From Leeuwenhoekiella sp. (GTDB lineage: Bacteria; Bacteroidota; Bacteroidia; Flavobacteriales; Flavobacteriaceae): a stretch of 44,049 nucleotides of DNA. Under the pieces are notes generated by a model. It was not told where the DNA came from, searched no databases, and worked only from the letters and a program-made list of their open reading frames with translations. Below, in pieces: positions 15,743-24,751 of the stretch. The stretch is from the NCBI GenBank assembly GCA_002708845.1, contig PAPI01000038.1:1-44049 (forward strand). Direction: 5' to 3'. Made by a program: the position numbers and the translations under genes. How positions within the stretch are numbered: position 1 is the stretch's first letter; each line of letters opens with the position of its first letter.

Positions 15743-16936
15743 ATGAAACATTTAATTACACTTATTTTTTTCATATTTTCCTTTGCAGGTATAAGTCAAA
15801 CCTTAAAAGATTCCGTTAAAGTTATTTATACCAATTATTACGAACTACTCAAGACCAAAGAAAAACTGGATACCTTAAAAATTAAGGTTGATAACTTCGA
15901 AGAGTTGATGACTTCGAATAATAAAATTATTAAAGAGCTATCAAAAGCTGAGCTTTTTAATTTGGAACAACAATTAAAACAAAGAAGAAAAAAAATAATA
16001 AATACTACGGAATTTGTCTTTGCTGCAAATGCAAGTCTAAATGCAATCAAACAATTGGATGCAACAAGTGATTATATGACTCAAATTTCGAGTTTAAATA
16101 ATCCCGATAATACCGACTTAGGTTTCAGTCTTTCTGATGAAATTTCTAGCCTAGTAGAGCAAAAAATAATTAAAGGAAATAATAAAATAAACGGAGTAAA
16201 GAATTCAAAATTTCTACTATTTGTAGACAATATTATTAAATCACCCGTTGTACAAACGTTGTCAAGTGCTGTACCTGTGGTAAGTTCCATCAAATCAGTT
16301 GTTGATTTAGTAATGGGAAATGCCCTTGAAGGCAAGGATATTTCAATTGATGATGTCGTTGAACTTAAAAAGTCCTTAAAAGTTTATTTAGATCATTATG
16401 AAGGCTTAGCAAAGGCTCAAATAGAATTCGATCAAAATTTAAATAATTTGGATATACGTAAAGAAGCCTTAATCTTACTTCTGACACAATATACAGTCGA
16501 ACGAGCAAATACCTTAAATCCCAGTATTCGAATAGACTCAAATACTCAAGTGAGTCTTACCGAGTTTATAAATACGAATTATACAGAAACCAAGGTGCAG
16601 CATTTAGTAGATGAAATCATTAGTGCGAATCCTGAAAATTTTAATCTCCACCTTACAAATAATAAGCTTTTATATCCCAATTATGCTTTAAACCAAGCCA
16701 AATTTATTAGAGATGAGATAGAAGGTTTAGCTAAAGAATATAGCTCTATATTATCAAATTATCAATACAATTTGGAAAAGGTATTACGTAATAGTAAAAC
16801 TATTGGTGATCCCATTAAGATTGATAGTAAAATTTCAGATTTGAAATCTAAACTGGAGGAAGTAAAAAAATCCTTTGCAGACAATTTGAACTTATTTAAG
16901 TTAAATACAACCTTTAAAACCCTTTCGGAGTATTAA
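15743..16936 (+). CDS. Secreted or periplasmic helical protein, unknown function
   Basis: ATG at 15743 gives a clear signal peptide (MKHLITLIFFIFSFAGISQ). A TTG three codons earlier is possible but would put residues before it. The mature part of about 378 residues is almost all helical, with coiled-coil stretches at about residues 45-85, 215-245 and 330-385 and a more hydrophobic centre (SPVVQTLSSAVPVVSSIKSV). There are no Cys residues and no catalytic motif. I do not recognise the family. It could be a periplasmic scaffold or an outer-membrane-associated protein. Its AT-rich composition matches the coiled-coil gene upstream, so they may have related origins. Confidence 0.8.
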   Translation: MKHLITLIFFIFSFAGISQTLKDSVKVIYTNYYELLKTKEKLDTLKIKVDNFEELMTSNNKIIKELSKAELFNLEQQLKQRRKKIINTTEFVFAANASLNAIKQLDATSDYMTQISSLNNPDNTDLGFSLSDEISSLVEQKIIKGNNKINGVKNSKFLLFVDNIIKSPVVQTLSSAVPVVSSIKSVVDLVMGNALEGKDISIDDVVELKKSLKVYLDHYEGLAKAQIEFDQNLNNLDIRKEALILLLTQYTVERANTLNPSIRIDSNTQVSLTEFINTNYTETKVQHLVDEIISANPENFNLHLTNNKLLYPNYALNQAKFIRDEIEGLAKEYSSILSNYQYNLEKVLRNSKTIGDPIKIDSKISDLKSKLEEVKKSFADNLNLFKLNTTFKTLSEY

Positions 16937-17265
16937 ATATCGAAATCAATCTAAAAACGGAAGCTGATATATTCCAGGCTTTTGGGCCGTCTGTGATTGC
17001 TATTTCAAACCACTTTTATATGCTCTGTAGTGCAAAACTAACTGCTTTTCGTAAGTGTTTTTTAAAGGGATAGGAATAAAAAAGACTAAGAAAATAAATC
17101 ACTTTTAAATACAGTCAAGTCGACATTTCACCCCTATTATTTAGTGATAATTTATCCATTGATAAAGACCAATTAGGTTGCTACAGAATTTATAAAGACG
17201 GGTAAATTGGAGTTTATAATCACTATACGCACAACTTTCATAAAGCAGGTTAAAACCTAATCTGA

Positions 17266-17472
17266 CTACTGCCCGAGATGCCTATTCCTGTTTAAAATCT
17301 GCACCTTTTCGTTTTTTACTAAATAAATTAAATTGTCAGGCTCACGGTTAATGGTTGCAAGCAAAAATTCATCAAACAATAGTTCCATTTCTTTCTTACT
17401 GGTGATCACTTGTGTTTCATAATCCTTGTATTGCTTCTGATCTCTCGTATAATTTTTTGATTTTAAAGCTAC
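17266..17472 (-). pseudogene. Gene remnant, C-terminal fragment without start
   Basis: On the minus strand a 68-codon open stretch follows a TAA at 17473-17475 and ends at TAG 17266-17268. It reads as a plausible soluble protein end (SKKEMELLFDEFLLATINRE, then PDNLIYLVKNEKVQILNRN). Only an internal ATG is available. The composition looks coding, so it is probably the tail of a deleted gene. The family is not recognised. Confidence 0.35.
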
Positions 17473-17569
17473 TTAAAACTTAAAGCTGATTTTTCAGGAA
17501 TTTCTCATTCTAGGCAATAATTTAGAATTAGATTGACACGCTCATGAGCTCAAATGCCTTTTCATTACG

Positions 17570-17660
17570 GCCTGTACCCACCCCACACCCAGGCATCCAA
17601 CAGAATAGTCTATGACGAGTATTTGGAAACGGTTTTTGAAACGATAAAACTTAGGATTTT
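17570..17660. repeat. Dispersed intergenic repeat, diverged copy 3
   Basis: GGCCTGTACCCACCCCACAC then CCAGGCATCCAACAG resembles the left half of copy 2 (GGCTGTACCTACCCAACTCC, CAGGCATCCCCCAG). The right half keeps only the TTAGGATTTTGT-like end. It is less certain than copies 1 and 2. Confidence 0.35.
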
Positions 17661-17986
17661 GTCTTGTAGACCGATTCAGATTAATTGAGTCATTAATCTT
17701 TTTCCATTTTTCAAACTTAAAATTCCCTATTCCATAGTCCTGCAATCATTTACCTTACCACGGGTAAGCTATTTGCTCAGTAATCTTAAATAAATAGCTT
17801 TAGTATTATTGTGATTAATTTTATTACTAAAACCATAATCTATTTTTAGAGTTTAGTCTAGTGGATTTTTTTCCCTTTAATTATTATGAATTAATCTATT
17901 AAACCTAATTGGATAGCGCTCAATTAGGAGTACCTCTGTATTTATTACGAGGAAAAGTGGAGCATGATTTTAAAAATTCACTAAAA

Positions 17987-18394
17987 ATGCCGCCAATGAT
18001 TTATGCTATCTGCTATGTGAGCGATGCTAGTAAGGAGTTAAAAAATGAAGATCTGAGGTTGCTCTATAAACAAACGATTCAAAACAATCAGAGATCACAA
18101 ATAACCGGGGTTCTCATTTATAAGGATGGAAGTTTTTTTCAGATTCTTGAAGGAGAGAAACAAACCCTGATTTCATTATTTGAAAAAATAAAGGAGGATA
18201 CACGACATAGCCACATACTTACACTTTTCAGTAAGGAAAGTGTTCGTGTTTTTGAGGATTATCAAACCGGCTTTAGCATTGTTGATAGTTACGAGGGACT
18301 CGAAAGTCTCAGATCCTTTTTAGCCGACAAACGAGATATCTCTACAACTTCGGCCTGTGTTGAAGGCATCATAAAATCGGTTTTAAAAGTTTAA
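17987..18394 (+). CDS. BLUF-domain blue-light sensor, short form
   Basis: Starting at ATG 17987 the protein has 135 residues and is essentially one BLUF domain, which binds FAD and signals blue light. Tyr10 (ICYVSDA), Asn34 (IQNNQRSQITG) and Gln52 (FFQILEG) have exactly the spacing of the flavin-site Tyr-Asn-Gln triad. The 'ITGVLIYKDGSFFQILEG' block is diagnostic. The usual WSMGF motif reads YQTGF here, so the semi-conserved Trp and Met are Tyr and Thr. No output domain is fused, so it must act through a partner. The longer frame from TTG at 17909 adds 26 residues not typical of BLUF, so I prefer 17987 (17996 is also possible). Confidence 0.88.
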   Translation: MPPMIYAICYVSDASKELKNEDLRLLYKQTIQNNQRSQITGVLIYKDGSFFQILEGEKQTLISLFEKIKEDTRHSHILTLFSKESVRVFEDYQTGFSIVDSYEGLESLRSFLADKRDISTTSACVEGIIKSVLKV

Positions 18395-18608
18395 TGAAAA
18401 AGGGCAAACTATATCAATCTATAAATGCTAGAGAACCCATCTAACGCCTAAAACTAATGCTCTAAAATGTTTTTAAATTCCTTTTGCCTATACCATTAAA
18501 TCCATTAAGTGATTTCCTGCCTAAACCCAAACTACGTGCATTAAGTGCCATAATAAAGCTAGAAATCCAACTACATTAAATTGAAATTAAGATTTTTTTA
18601 AGAATTGC

Positions 18609-18616
18609 TATATTTG
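18609..18616 (+). promoter_or_regulatory. Bacteroidota -7 promoter element
   Basis: TATATTTG fits TAnnTTTG, 23 bp before the ATG at 18640. A TTG at 18581-18583 lies upstream at a spacing of 25 bp, slightly long for a -33 element. Confidence 0.45.
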
Positions 18617-18639
18617 TTCATCCTAATTATTCGACCCCA

Positions 18640-19251
18640 ATGAATTGTAGAAAAAAGTCAGTACTCAATGACGTTGTGAAGCACAAATTTAAACGATCAG
18701 TTCTCATTGTTGTCGTGTTCATCGCTATAAGCTGTAATTACTCAGCTCCAAAAGATAAGATGAATACCGCCAAAGAATATTTTGCCGCACTTAATGAATC
18801 AAGCAGTTCTAAAATAAACGACCTGATAAGTGATAGCCTGCTGATGAAAATACCGAAGTATGATTATAAGGTAGCTTATTCTAAAAAAGATTATATAGAA
18901 AAATGGCTAAAATGGGACTCCGTCTTTCAGCCCTCCTATAAAGTACTTGCTTTACATGAAGAAAACGGAAACGTTAATGCAACGATATCTAAAGCGGATC
19001 AACGCATTTCGTTTTTTATGCATAAACCCTTTTTAACTCAGGAAACCCTGAGGTTTAGAGAAGGGAAAATTGCTGTAATAGAAACCAAATACGTCAACTT
19101 TGACGAAAAAACCTGGGCGGAAAACAGAGAAAAACTTTTAAACTGGGTCGAAAGAAATCATCCGGGGTATCAAAATTTTATAAATGATCAAACAGAAGCA
19201 GGTGGACTTAAATTCTTAGAGGTGCTCAACGAGTATAACGATTTTGAATAG
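18640..19251 (+). CDS. Lipoprotein with NTF2/SnoaL-like domain
   Basis: A 203-residue protein. After a basic N-terminus comes a hydrophobic stretch and a lipobox-like Cys (VLIVVVFIAISCNYS, Cys at about residue 32), so it is probably lipid-anchored. The mature part starts with a helix (MNTAKEYFAALNESSSSKIN) and continues with alternating strands and helices (YIEKWLKWDSVF, ETLRFREGKIAVIETKY) in the order of an NTF2-like cone. No catalytic residues are evident. A promoter element lies directly upstream and it stands alone. A role in binding a small ligand is only a guess from the fold. Confidence 0.7.
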   Translation: MNCRKKSVLNDVVKHKFKRSVLIVVVFIAISCNYSAPKDKMNTAKEYFAALNESSSSKINDLISDSLLMKIPKYDYKVAYSKKDYIEKWLKWDSVFQPSYKVLALHEENGNVNATISKADQRISFFMHKPFLTQETLRFREGKIAVIETKYVNFDEKTWAENREKLLNWVERNHPGYQNFINDQTEAGGLKFLEVLNEYNDFE

Positions 19252-19723
19252 CTTTTTAAAACTGTTTTTTTAAGAGCATGAACACCATGTACTGCATCCG
19301 GAATACGGGCGAATGGAATAGCTGGTAATTCCTGCAGTATTTGAAAAAGGCGGATATATTGCACAGTGGGTTCCAAATTTGATAAATAAACGCCGACCAC
19401 AAGTTTTGTGGTGAACTGATTTCTATGGAGTGTCCGCATTTAAGCGAAAACAGCACTCCACCTGCAACCTAAACAGGTTAAAAAAAATTGAACTAAACAG
19501 GGAATTAGGTCACTTCTTTTTGTTCAAAACGCTACCGTAATGAATTAGGACAACAATAGAATGGGCATGTTCACAGACGATTAAAATTACTCATGAACTA
19601 ATCAAATGATGAACATTCACAAATAGCTGATACCCTTAGAGTATTAATAAATAGAATCATATAATACAATTAAAAACATGAGCTATTAAAAGGGGTCAAA
19701 AATCGGAAATGCTTAAAAGAAGC
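19252..19723. other. 472-bp stretch without a supported gene
   Basis: Two overlapping minus-strand frames exist (ending near 19439 and 19456) but neither has a recognisable fold, and they compete with each other. I see no repeat or strong hairpin. It separates convergent genes. Confidence 0.5.
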
Positions 19724-20128
19724 TTATTCACGTTCAATAATTTCTTTAAGCTTTACCGGAGTAATAGGTTTGATGACATATTCTTTGACAGCATCAGCAT
19801 ACTTTTTGGCCTTCTGTTTATCATGATTACTCACCGATGACGTAACAATATAAACCTCAATAGGTTTTGGAGGCGTAAATGTGATAAAGGCATCCAGAAA
19901 GCCCCAACCATCTAAAATAGGCATATTTAAATCCAACAGTATTAAATCTGGAACTTTCTCTAAATCTCCAGACGCCATAATAGGTTTTAATTGATCAAGT
20001 GCTTCTTTCCCGTTATTATATACAATTAGTGAATTGCAAAAAGCAGCTTGCTTCATTAAGCGGCTTGCTCCAAAAATAAAGATAGGATCGTCATCAATTA
20101 AACAAACAGTATTAAATTTTTTCTTCAT
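19724..20128 (-). CDS. Single-domain response regulator (CheY-like)
   Basis: From ATG at 20128 the protein has 134 residues and is one receiver domain. It has the acidic pocket in VCLIDDDPIF, the phosphoacceptor Asp in LILLDLNMPILDGWGF, the Thr/Ser switch in VYIVTSSVS and the Lys in EYVIKPITP. There is no DNA-binding output, so it acts by phosphotransfer or protein contact. Its start overlaps the end of the upstream kinase gene by 17 bp, which couples their translation and marks the kinase as its partner. A longer frame from 20164 lies inside the kinase and is less likely. Confidence 0.93.
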   Translation of the reverse strand: MKKKFNTVCLIDDDPIFIFGASRLMKQAAFCNSLIVYNNGKEALDQLKPIMASGDLEKVPDLILLDLNMPILDGWGFLDAFITFTPPKPIEVYIVTSSVSNHDKQKAKKYADAVKEYVIKPITPVKLKEIIERE

Positions 20129-22322
20129 ATGGAAATCGTATTTCAAATGTGGTTCCCTTACCAACCTTACTGGCTACACGCACTTCAGCTCCCATGGCTT
20201 CAATTTGATTTTTTGTAATAAACAAGCCAATACCACGGCTATCTGCATGTTCGTGAAACGTATTATACATGCCAAAAAGCTTTTCTCCATGTTTATTCAA
20301 ATCGATACCCAGACCATTGTCTGAGATAGATAAAATGATCTCATTTTTCAGCTTTTGGGTCTCAAATTTTACGTAAGAATCAGTATCTACAGATCTGTAT
20401 TTGATTGCGTTTGTTGTGAAATTAAGCAAAATACTTTCCAAATACGCAGGTATGGCGTGGATTAGTATATCTGAATCCGTATCGTCTATAAACCGAATGT
20501 TGTTTTCTTTGATTATTGCTTTGAGCGTATTCTCGGTAAATTTTAGATATTCTTTTAGCCTGACAGGTTTTAAAACCTCGTCCTCGTTACGCTGTAGTTC
20601 GGTCACTTCGGTAAGGTGTTCAATAGTTTCTGTCAGTTGAGCAGAAGCGGAGCCTAACATCTCAACAAGCTCAGCCTGATCTCCTTTAAGTTCCTCTTTT
20701 AGAAAATTTACCAGCATACTCAGATTTCCGGAATGGGACCTGAGATTATGCGAAACAATATGTGAGAAATTCATTAAGCGTTCATTTTGGTTTTTGGTTA
20801 GCTCTAAAGCCTTATGTAAATCGGTTTCATATTTACGTTGATTGGTAATATCGGTTATTTGTTTGATTAAAAATAAGGGGGCATTCTGATCTCCTCTAAC
20901 TACGCTTACCGAAAGAATGGCATGTACTATACCTCCGTTTTTATGGAAATACCGCTTTTCTATTTGATAGTTATCCTTTTTACCTTGAAGCAGCTGATTT
21001 AAAAATACAGAATCAATCTCCAGATCATCTGGATAGATGATATCCTTAAGGGAGAATGACCTAAAATCCTCTTCGGTATATCCCAAAATTTCTGAAACTT
21101 GTTGATTGATCTGAATCCAGTCACCCTCTGGTGAAACCAGTGCCATTCCAATTGGTGCGTTCTCAAAACTGGATTTAAATGTAGTGTCACTGAGGTTTTT
21201 CTCTTTAGTTGATTTGATGATTTCAGTTATATCGTGCATAGCCACAACAGCACCTATCATCCTGTCCTTCTCATCAAATAATTGATTGCCGGTTACGCGT
21301 ACAAAGCGATCTTTATCTTTTATTTTAATAACAATGATTTCATCCTCGTTTAATTGCTGTCCCTCCAAAACTTTTAGTAGTGGTATATCCTTTTCGGCTA
21401 GCAGGGTTTTGGCATCAGCCTGGTATAAACTGTAATACTCTGAAAGTTGAGAAGCAGGCACAGGTTCAGAAGGCAAGCCATGCCATTCACGACTCGTTTT
21501 ATTAAAATAGGTTAACTCCTTTTTTTCATTACAGGCGACAATACCTACGTCTATCGCATTGAAAACGGTTTCCTGAAATCGACTTTGTCTCAGACGCTCT
21601 ATTTGTAGCTTCTTAAAAGTCGTGAGGTTAGAAGTTTGCATTAACAGTCCGCCAATTTTATCACCCCGATACCAGGGTTTAACCTGCCACCTGAGGTAAA
21701 ATGGATTTCCTGTACGATCAAAAAATTCGTCTTCCTCTGCCTGATGAATCTCTCCTGCAAGACACCTTCGGTGAATTTCCTTCCATCGTTCAGGGATATC
21801 AAAGAGATCGTAATGATTTTGCCCTTCAATGTCTTCCGGTAGGTTATAATCAATTATCCATTGTTTGGAGGCAGCCAGATAGTTAAGTTCAGTATCAAAC
21901 ATAGCTATGGCACCGGGAGCCTGATCAATAAATGTCCGCTTGATTTCAGCATCTATTTTTGCCTGAGTTGTTTCTTTATGAAAGCCGGTCATCCATTCGG
22001 GCTTTCCGTCTTTCCAGCTCACCACTTTTCCCTGGTCTTTAACCCAGATATAACGCCCATCCTTATGCCGCATACGCACTTCACTCTCGTAAAATGAACT
22101 TTCCCCACTAAGATGAGATTCGAGTAAGTGTTGCGACTTTTCATAATCTTCAGGGTGGCAAAGCGCTTCCCAAAGATTTTCAGTATGGCTTATTTCATCT
22201 GGAGTGTAACCCAGAACTTTTGCCCATTCTTCACTAAAGATTACCTCTTTGGTAAGGATATTCCATTCCCAAAGTCCGATAGCGGTTCCTTTTAAAATAT
22301 GCGCGTAGCGTTGTTCGTTCAT
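20112..22322 (-). CDS. Multi-PAS sensor histidine kinase
   Basis: A 736-residue soluble kinase without membrane segments. Four PAS/PAC units can be read at about residues 5-125, 130-245, 255-375 and 385-505 (for example FSEEWAKVLGYTPDEIS, FENAPIGMALVSPEGDW and ILGYTEEDF). The phosphoacceptor region is FSHIVSHNLRSHSGNL (His near 523), followed by the ATPase domain with N box NFTTNAIKYR, G1 DNGLGID and G2 SRGIGLFITK. It should phosphorylate the receiver protein encoded next to it. The signal is unknown; a cytoplasmic PAS array suggests small ligands, redox or light. The 'SHNLRS' H-box is the form common in Bacteroidota. Confidence 0.95.
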   Translation of the reverse strand: MNEQRYAHILKGTAIGLWEWNILTKEVIFSEEWAKVLGYTPDEISHTENLWEALCHPEDYEKSQHLLESHLSGESSFYESEVRMRHKDGRYIWVKDQGKVVSWKDGKPEWMTGFHKETTQAKIDAEIKRTFIDQAPGAIAMFDTELNYLAASKQWIIDYNLPEDIEGQNHYDLFDIPERWKEIHRRCLAGEIHQAEEDEFFDRTGNPFYLRWQVKPWYRGDKIGGLLMQTSNLTTFKKLQIERLRQSRFQETVFNAIDVGIVACNEKKELTYFNKTSREWHGLPSEPVPASQLSEYYSLYQADAKTLLAEKDIPLLKVLEGQQLNEDEIIVIKIKDKDRFVRVTGNQLFDEKDRMIGAVVAMHDITEIIKSTKEKNLSDTTFKSSFENAPIGMALVSPEGDWIQINQQVSEILGYTEEDFRSFSLKDIIYPDDLEIDSVFLNQLLQGKKDNYQIEKRYFHKNGGIVHAILSVSVVRGDQNAPLFLIKQITDITNQRKYETDLHKALELTKNQNERLMNFSHIVSHNLRSHSGNLSMLVNFLKEELKGDQAELVEMLGSASAQLTETIEHLTEVTELQRNEDEVLKPVRLKEYLKFTENTLKAIIKENNIRFIDDTDSDILIHAIPAYLESILLNFTTNAIKYRSVDTDSYVKFETQKLKNEIILSISDNGLGIDLNKHGEKLFGMYNTFHEHADSRGIGLFITKNQIEAMGAEVRVASKVGKGTTFEIRFPYEEKI

Positions 22323-22545
22323 ATCTTTCTTTTTCTAAGCTAAAGCAAAATAGAAAAGAAAAGCTTATACCCCAAGACTATACTTGTTAAGTTCTATCCA
22401 AACTATTGTGAACTTAGGCCAGCTCTTATTGTTTTTACTTATTGGCTAATCAGGCTTATTATCGGCCAGGTCATTAGTAATTTCATTAACAGAAACACCA
22501 GAAGTCATCTAAAATAATTGTGATCTTTCTATTCAATTTTCTGAT

Positions 22546-22553
22546 ACATTTGT
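22546..22553 (+). promoter_or_regulatory. Bacteroidota -7 promoter element for the PiT-like gene
   Basis: TACATTTG fits TAnnTTTG. A TTG at 22519-22521 could serve as the -33 element. The predicted transcript would start only about 15 bp before the TTG start codon at 22576, giving a very short leader. Confidence 0.45.
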
Positions 22554-22575
22554 GCGGTTTTTTATTAATATATAG

Positions 22576-23526
22576 TTGGAGCTAATTATAGGTTACCTGG
22601 GTTTTATCCTGTCTGCTTATTCAGTAATTGCCAATGACGTTATACAAACGCTGGGCACTTTTATTTCTTCCAATCACAAAGTCAAATGGTGGTGGTTGTG
22701 CCTTTTTGCTACCGGCATACTGGCGCTAACGTTGTGGTATGGCTGGTATATCAATTTAGGGGATGTCTCTTACGGCCGACTGGAAAATATCCCTTTACCC
22801 CAATCTATGCACTGGTGGTATCTTCTGGCACCGGTTGCACTTTTGGTAATCACACGCCTGGGTATTCCGGTAAGCACCACCTTTATGATTTTAAGTGTCT
22901 TTTCTTCCGGAGTAATAATTGAAAAGATGATTTTAAAGTCGGTCTATGGTTATGCTATTTCCTTTGTTTTTGCAATGCTGGTATATGTAATCATTTCCAA
23001 AAAATTAGAATCTAAACGCGCCTTAGATAGGTTAGAAAAACATAAAAAGAAACAATATTGGTTACTGGCTCAATGGTTGTCTACCGGCTTTCTCTGGTCA
23101 CAGTGGCTTATTCAAGATTTTGCAAACATTTTTGTGTTTCTTCCCCGAAAGCTTACCGTAATAGAGCTCCTTCTATCGTTGAGCTGTATTGCCTTGATTA
23201 TGGCTTATATATTCCGTAAGCGTGGAGGGAAGATACAGGAGATTGTTAATCAGAAATCAAATACCAAAAACATCAGATCTGCTACAATAATTGACATCAT
23301 ATATGGTATTTTCCTTTTTGTATTTGGCAATTTAAATGCGATACCTATGAGTACAACCTGGGTATTTGTAGGTATTCTCGCAGGAAGGGAATTGGCGATC
23401 AATTACCTGTTAAACAAAGAGAATGTAAAATTCACCTATATCATTATTGCTAAAGACTTTGGTAGGGTAAATATTGGATTGGCGGTGAGCTTAGTAATTG
23501 CCTTTGTAATACAGTATTTGAAGTAA
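22576..23526 (+). CDS. PiT-family-like phosphate or anion permease
   Basis: A 316-residue integral membrane protein with about 8 hydrophobic helices. It has the two family-type repeats: an N-terminal 'IANDVIQTLGTF' and PVSTTF (GIPVSTTFMIL), and later 'FGNLNAIPMSTTWVFVG'. PiT carriers move phosphate with H+ or Na+, but this member is shorter and lacks the exact GANDVANA signature, so the substrate is open. A stop codon lies directly before the TTG at 22576 and no early ATG exists, so TTG is the start. It has its own promoter at 22546 and a stem after the stop. Confidence 0.75.
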   Translation: MELIIGYLGFILSAYSVIANDVIQTLGTFISSNHKVKWWWLCLFATGILALTLWYGWYINLGDVSYGRLENIPLPQSMHWWYLLAPVALLVITRLGIPVSTTFMILSVFSSGVIIEKMILKSVYGYAISFVFAMLVYVIISKKLESKRALDRLEKHKKKQYWLLAQWLSTGFLWSQWLIQDFANIFVFLPRKLTVIELLLSLSCIALIMAYIFRKRGGKIQEIVNQKSNTKNIRSATIIDIIYGIFLFVFGNLNAIPMSTTWVFVGILAGRELAINYLLNKENVKFTYIIIAKDFGRVNIGLAVSLVIAFVIQYLK

Positions 23527-23566
23527 AACAGGAATTCCTCCGGTCATATAAGAGCTCCTCCTGTTT
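23526..23566 (+). terminator. Possible terminator after the PiT-like gene
   Basis: AAACAGGA (23526-23533) pairs with TCCTGTTT (23559-23566) across a 25-nt loop. It starts at the stop codon and is followed by CTTT rather than a clean T run, so termination strength is uncertain. Confidence 0.35.
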
Positions 23567-23663
23567 CTTTACACGTTCATTATCAAAACATCCAGAACTA
23601 AAAAATACTGTAGCGCTTGTATGCGTAAACCTTGAGCCCATACTCCCTTAAACCTAGCCAATT

Positions 23664-24392
23664 CTAAAAAAGCGTCAGCTCACCCCCGCCCAAAGCCGGG
23701 TCAATAGGTTCTACCCGTTCTAAAATACCCGGTACATCGGTTTCTACGCCGCGCTGATAAATGGCATTGCTTACCGGATAGGTTTCAAAAGGCGTATTGG
23801 TAAAGCCCACGCGCATCAGTTCTTCCACCTGCTTTTGATTTAAATCCGGTTCAATCCAGTTATTTAGAAACTGATCGTCCAGCACCAGCGGCATCCGCTT
23901 TTTCTTATTATGAATCTGTTCAAACAGCTCATTAGCCGGAACGGTAATTATACTGGCCGTGTACAGTTCATCGTCAAGGGTGGTGCACAAACCCGCGAAT
24001 GCAAAGAGTTTATGGCCCTCTAATTTACAGTAATACGGTTGGGATTTATTTTTGTAATGATGCGGCTCATAAAATCCGTCTGCAAGAATCAGGCAGCGGC
24101 TTTCTGCGGCACTCTTTTTATAAGTCCTGCTACTGAAGATGCTTTCACTTCGCGCATTGAGCGTATTATAACCGGCTTTAAAACCCGCCGGATCTTCAAA
24201 TGCATATTCCGGTATTAGTCCCCAATTCGAGGGATAAATACGGTCGGTTTCCATAGGAATAATATGCAGCATTCCGCTGCCAAAACCATTTAAATGATAG
24301 TGCTTTTGATATTCCAAAGGCACGGCAAAATCCCGTTTAAAGGTTTCCTCTATTTCTTTCTTAGACTTGGTCAAACTGGTTGCATAACACAT
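23664..24392 (-). CDS. SRAP-domain protein (HMCES/YedK type), abasic-site DNA crosslinker
   Basis: A 242-residue SOS-response-associated peptidase-family protein. The catalytic Cys is residue 2, exposed after Met removal. Further hallmarks are LNARSES (Asn79, Arg81, Glu83), DGFYEP (Glu109) and IHNKKKRMP (His161). Members form a thiazolidine crosslink with abasic sites in single-stranded DNA and so protect them. The length is usual. It diverges from the gene at 24434 by a 41-bp gap and lies next to umuDC, making a DNA-damage cassette. Confidence 0.93.
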   Translation of the reverse strand: MCYATSLTKSKKEIEETFKRDFAVPLEYQKHYHLNGFGSGMLHIIPMETDRIYPSNWGLIPEYAFEDPAGFKAGYNTLNARSESIFSSRTYKKSAAESRCLILADGFYEPHHYKNKSQPYYCKLEGHKLFAFAGLCTTLDDELYTASIITVPANELFEQIHNKKKRMPLVLDDQFLNNWIEPDLNQKQVEELMRVGFTNTPFETYPVSNAIYQRGVETDVPGILERVEPIDPALGGGELTLF

Positions 24393-24433
24393 ATTGGCGT
24401 AATTTTTATCTAATTTATTAATTTAGAAGCAGT

Positions 24434-24694
24434 ATGAGCCGTACCCGCAAAGAACTTTACGATCTGGCAAACCACTTTTACCTCAATGCCCAAATTGAGC
24501 GTATGGCTCATGACCCTACTTACAATCTGTATAAGGTGGTATATGAGGGTAATTCGTATTTCTTCTGTCTGTGTAGCCGTAAACACAACTATACCGGCAC
24601 CCACCCCAAATTCTACTTTACCAACAAATCAGAAAAACTAGCCTTAAATCTGTGTTGGAAAAAATTAGTGGAGCCCACTTTAAAGCAGAACTAA
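24434..24694 (+). CDS. Small unknown protein (86 aa) in the SOS cassette
   Basis: An 86-residue soluble basic protein (SRTRKELYDLANHFYLNAQI then YKVVYEGNSYFFCLCSRKHN). The alternating aromatic strands suggest a small alpha/beta fold. No motif is recognised. It lies between the divergent SRAP gene and umuD, 57 bp before the latter, and probably shares regulation with them. It is well formed, with good codon use and no overlap, so I take it as real. Confidence 0.7.
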   Translation: MSRTRKELYDLANHFYLNAQIERMAHDPTYNLYKVVYEGNSYFFCLCSRKHNYTGTHPKFYFTNKSEKLALNLCWKKLVEPTLKQN

Positions 24695-24751
24695 TTTAGC
24701 TAATTTTGGAATATTTCCTATTAAACGGATTTAATCCATTATCTAAATGCT

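Larger units (their letters stand above)
16937..17986. other. 1-kb gene-poor stretch with decayed genes and repeat copy 3
   Basis: No intact gene is visible. Around 17155-17205 the plus strand reads DKDQLGCYRIYKDG then a stop and IGVYNHYTHNFHKAG, which looks like a decayed coding fragment. A minus-strand remnant lies at 17266-17472 and repeat copy 3 at 17570-17660. The last 100 bp hold the BLUF gene's leader. Confidence 0.5.

Noticed and set aside
19188-19456. Two overlapping minus-strand frames near the kinase locus
   Set aside because: They overlap each other and the end of a good lipoprotein gene, have no recognisable domain and no promoter.
24434-24694. Antisense frame on the minus strand at 24410-24604
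   Set aside because: The plus-strand gene has better codon use and context. The minus frame is a shadow.
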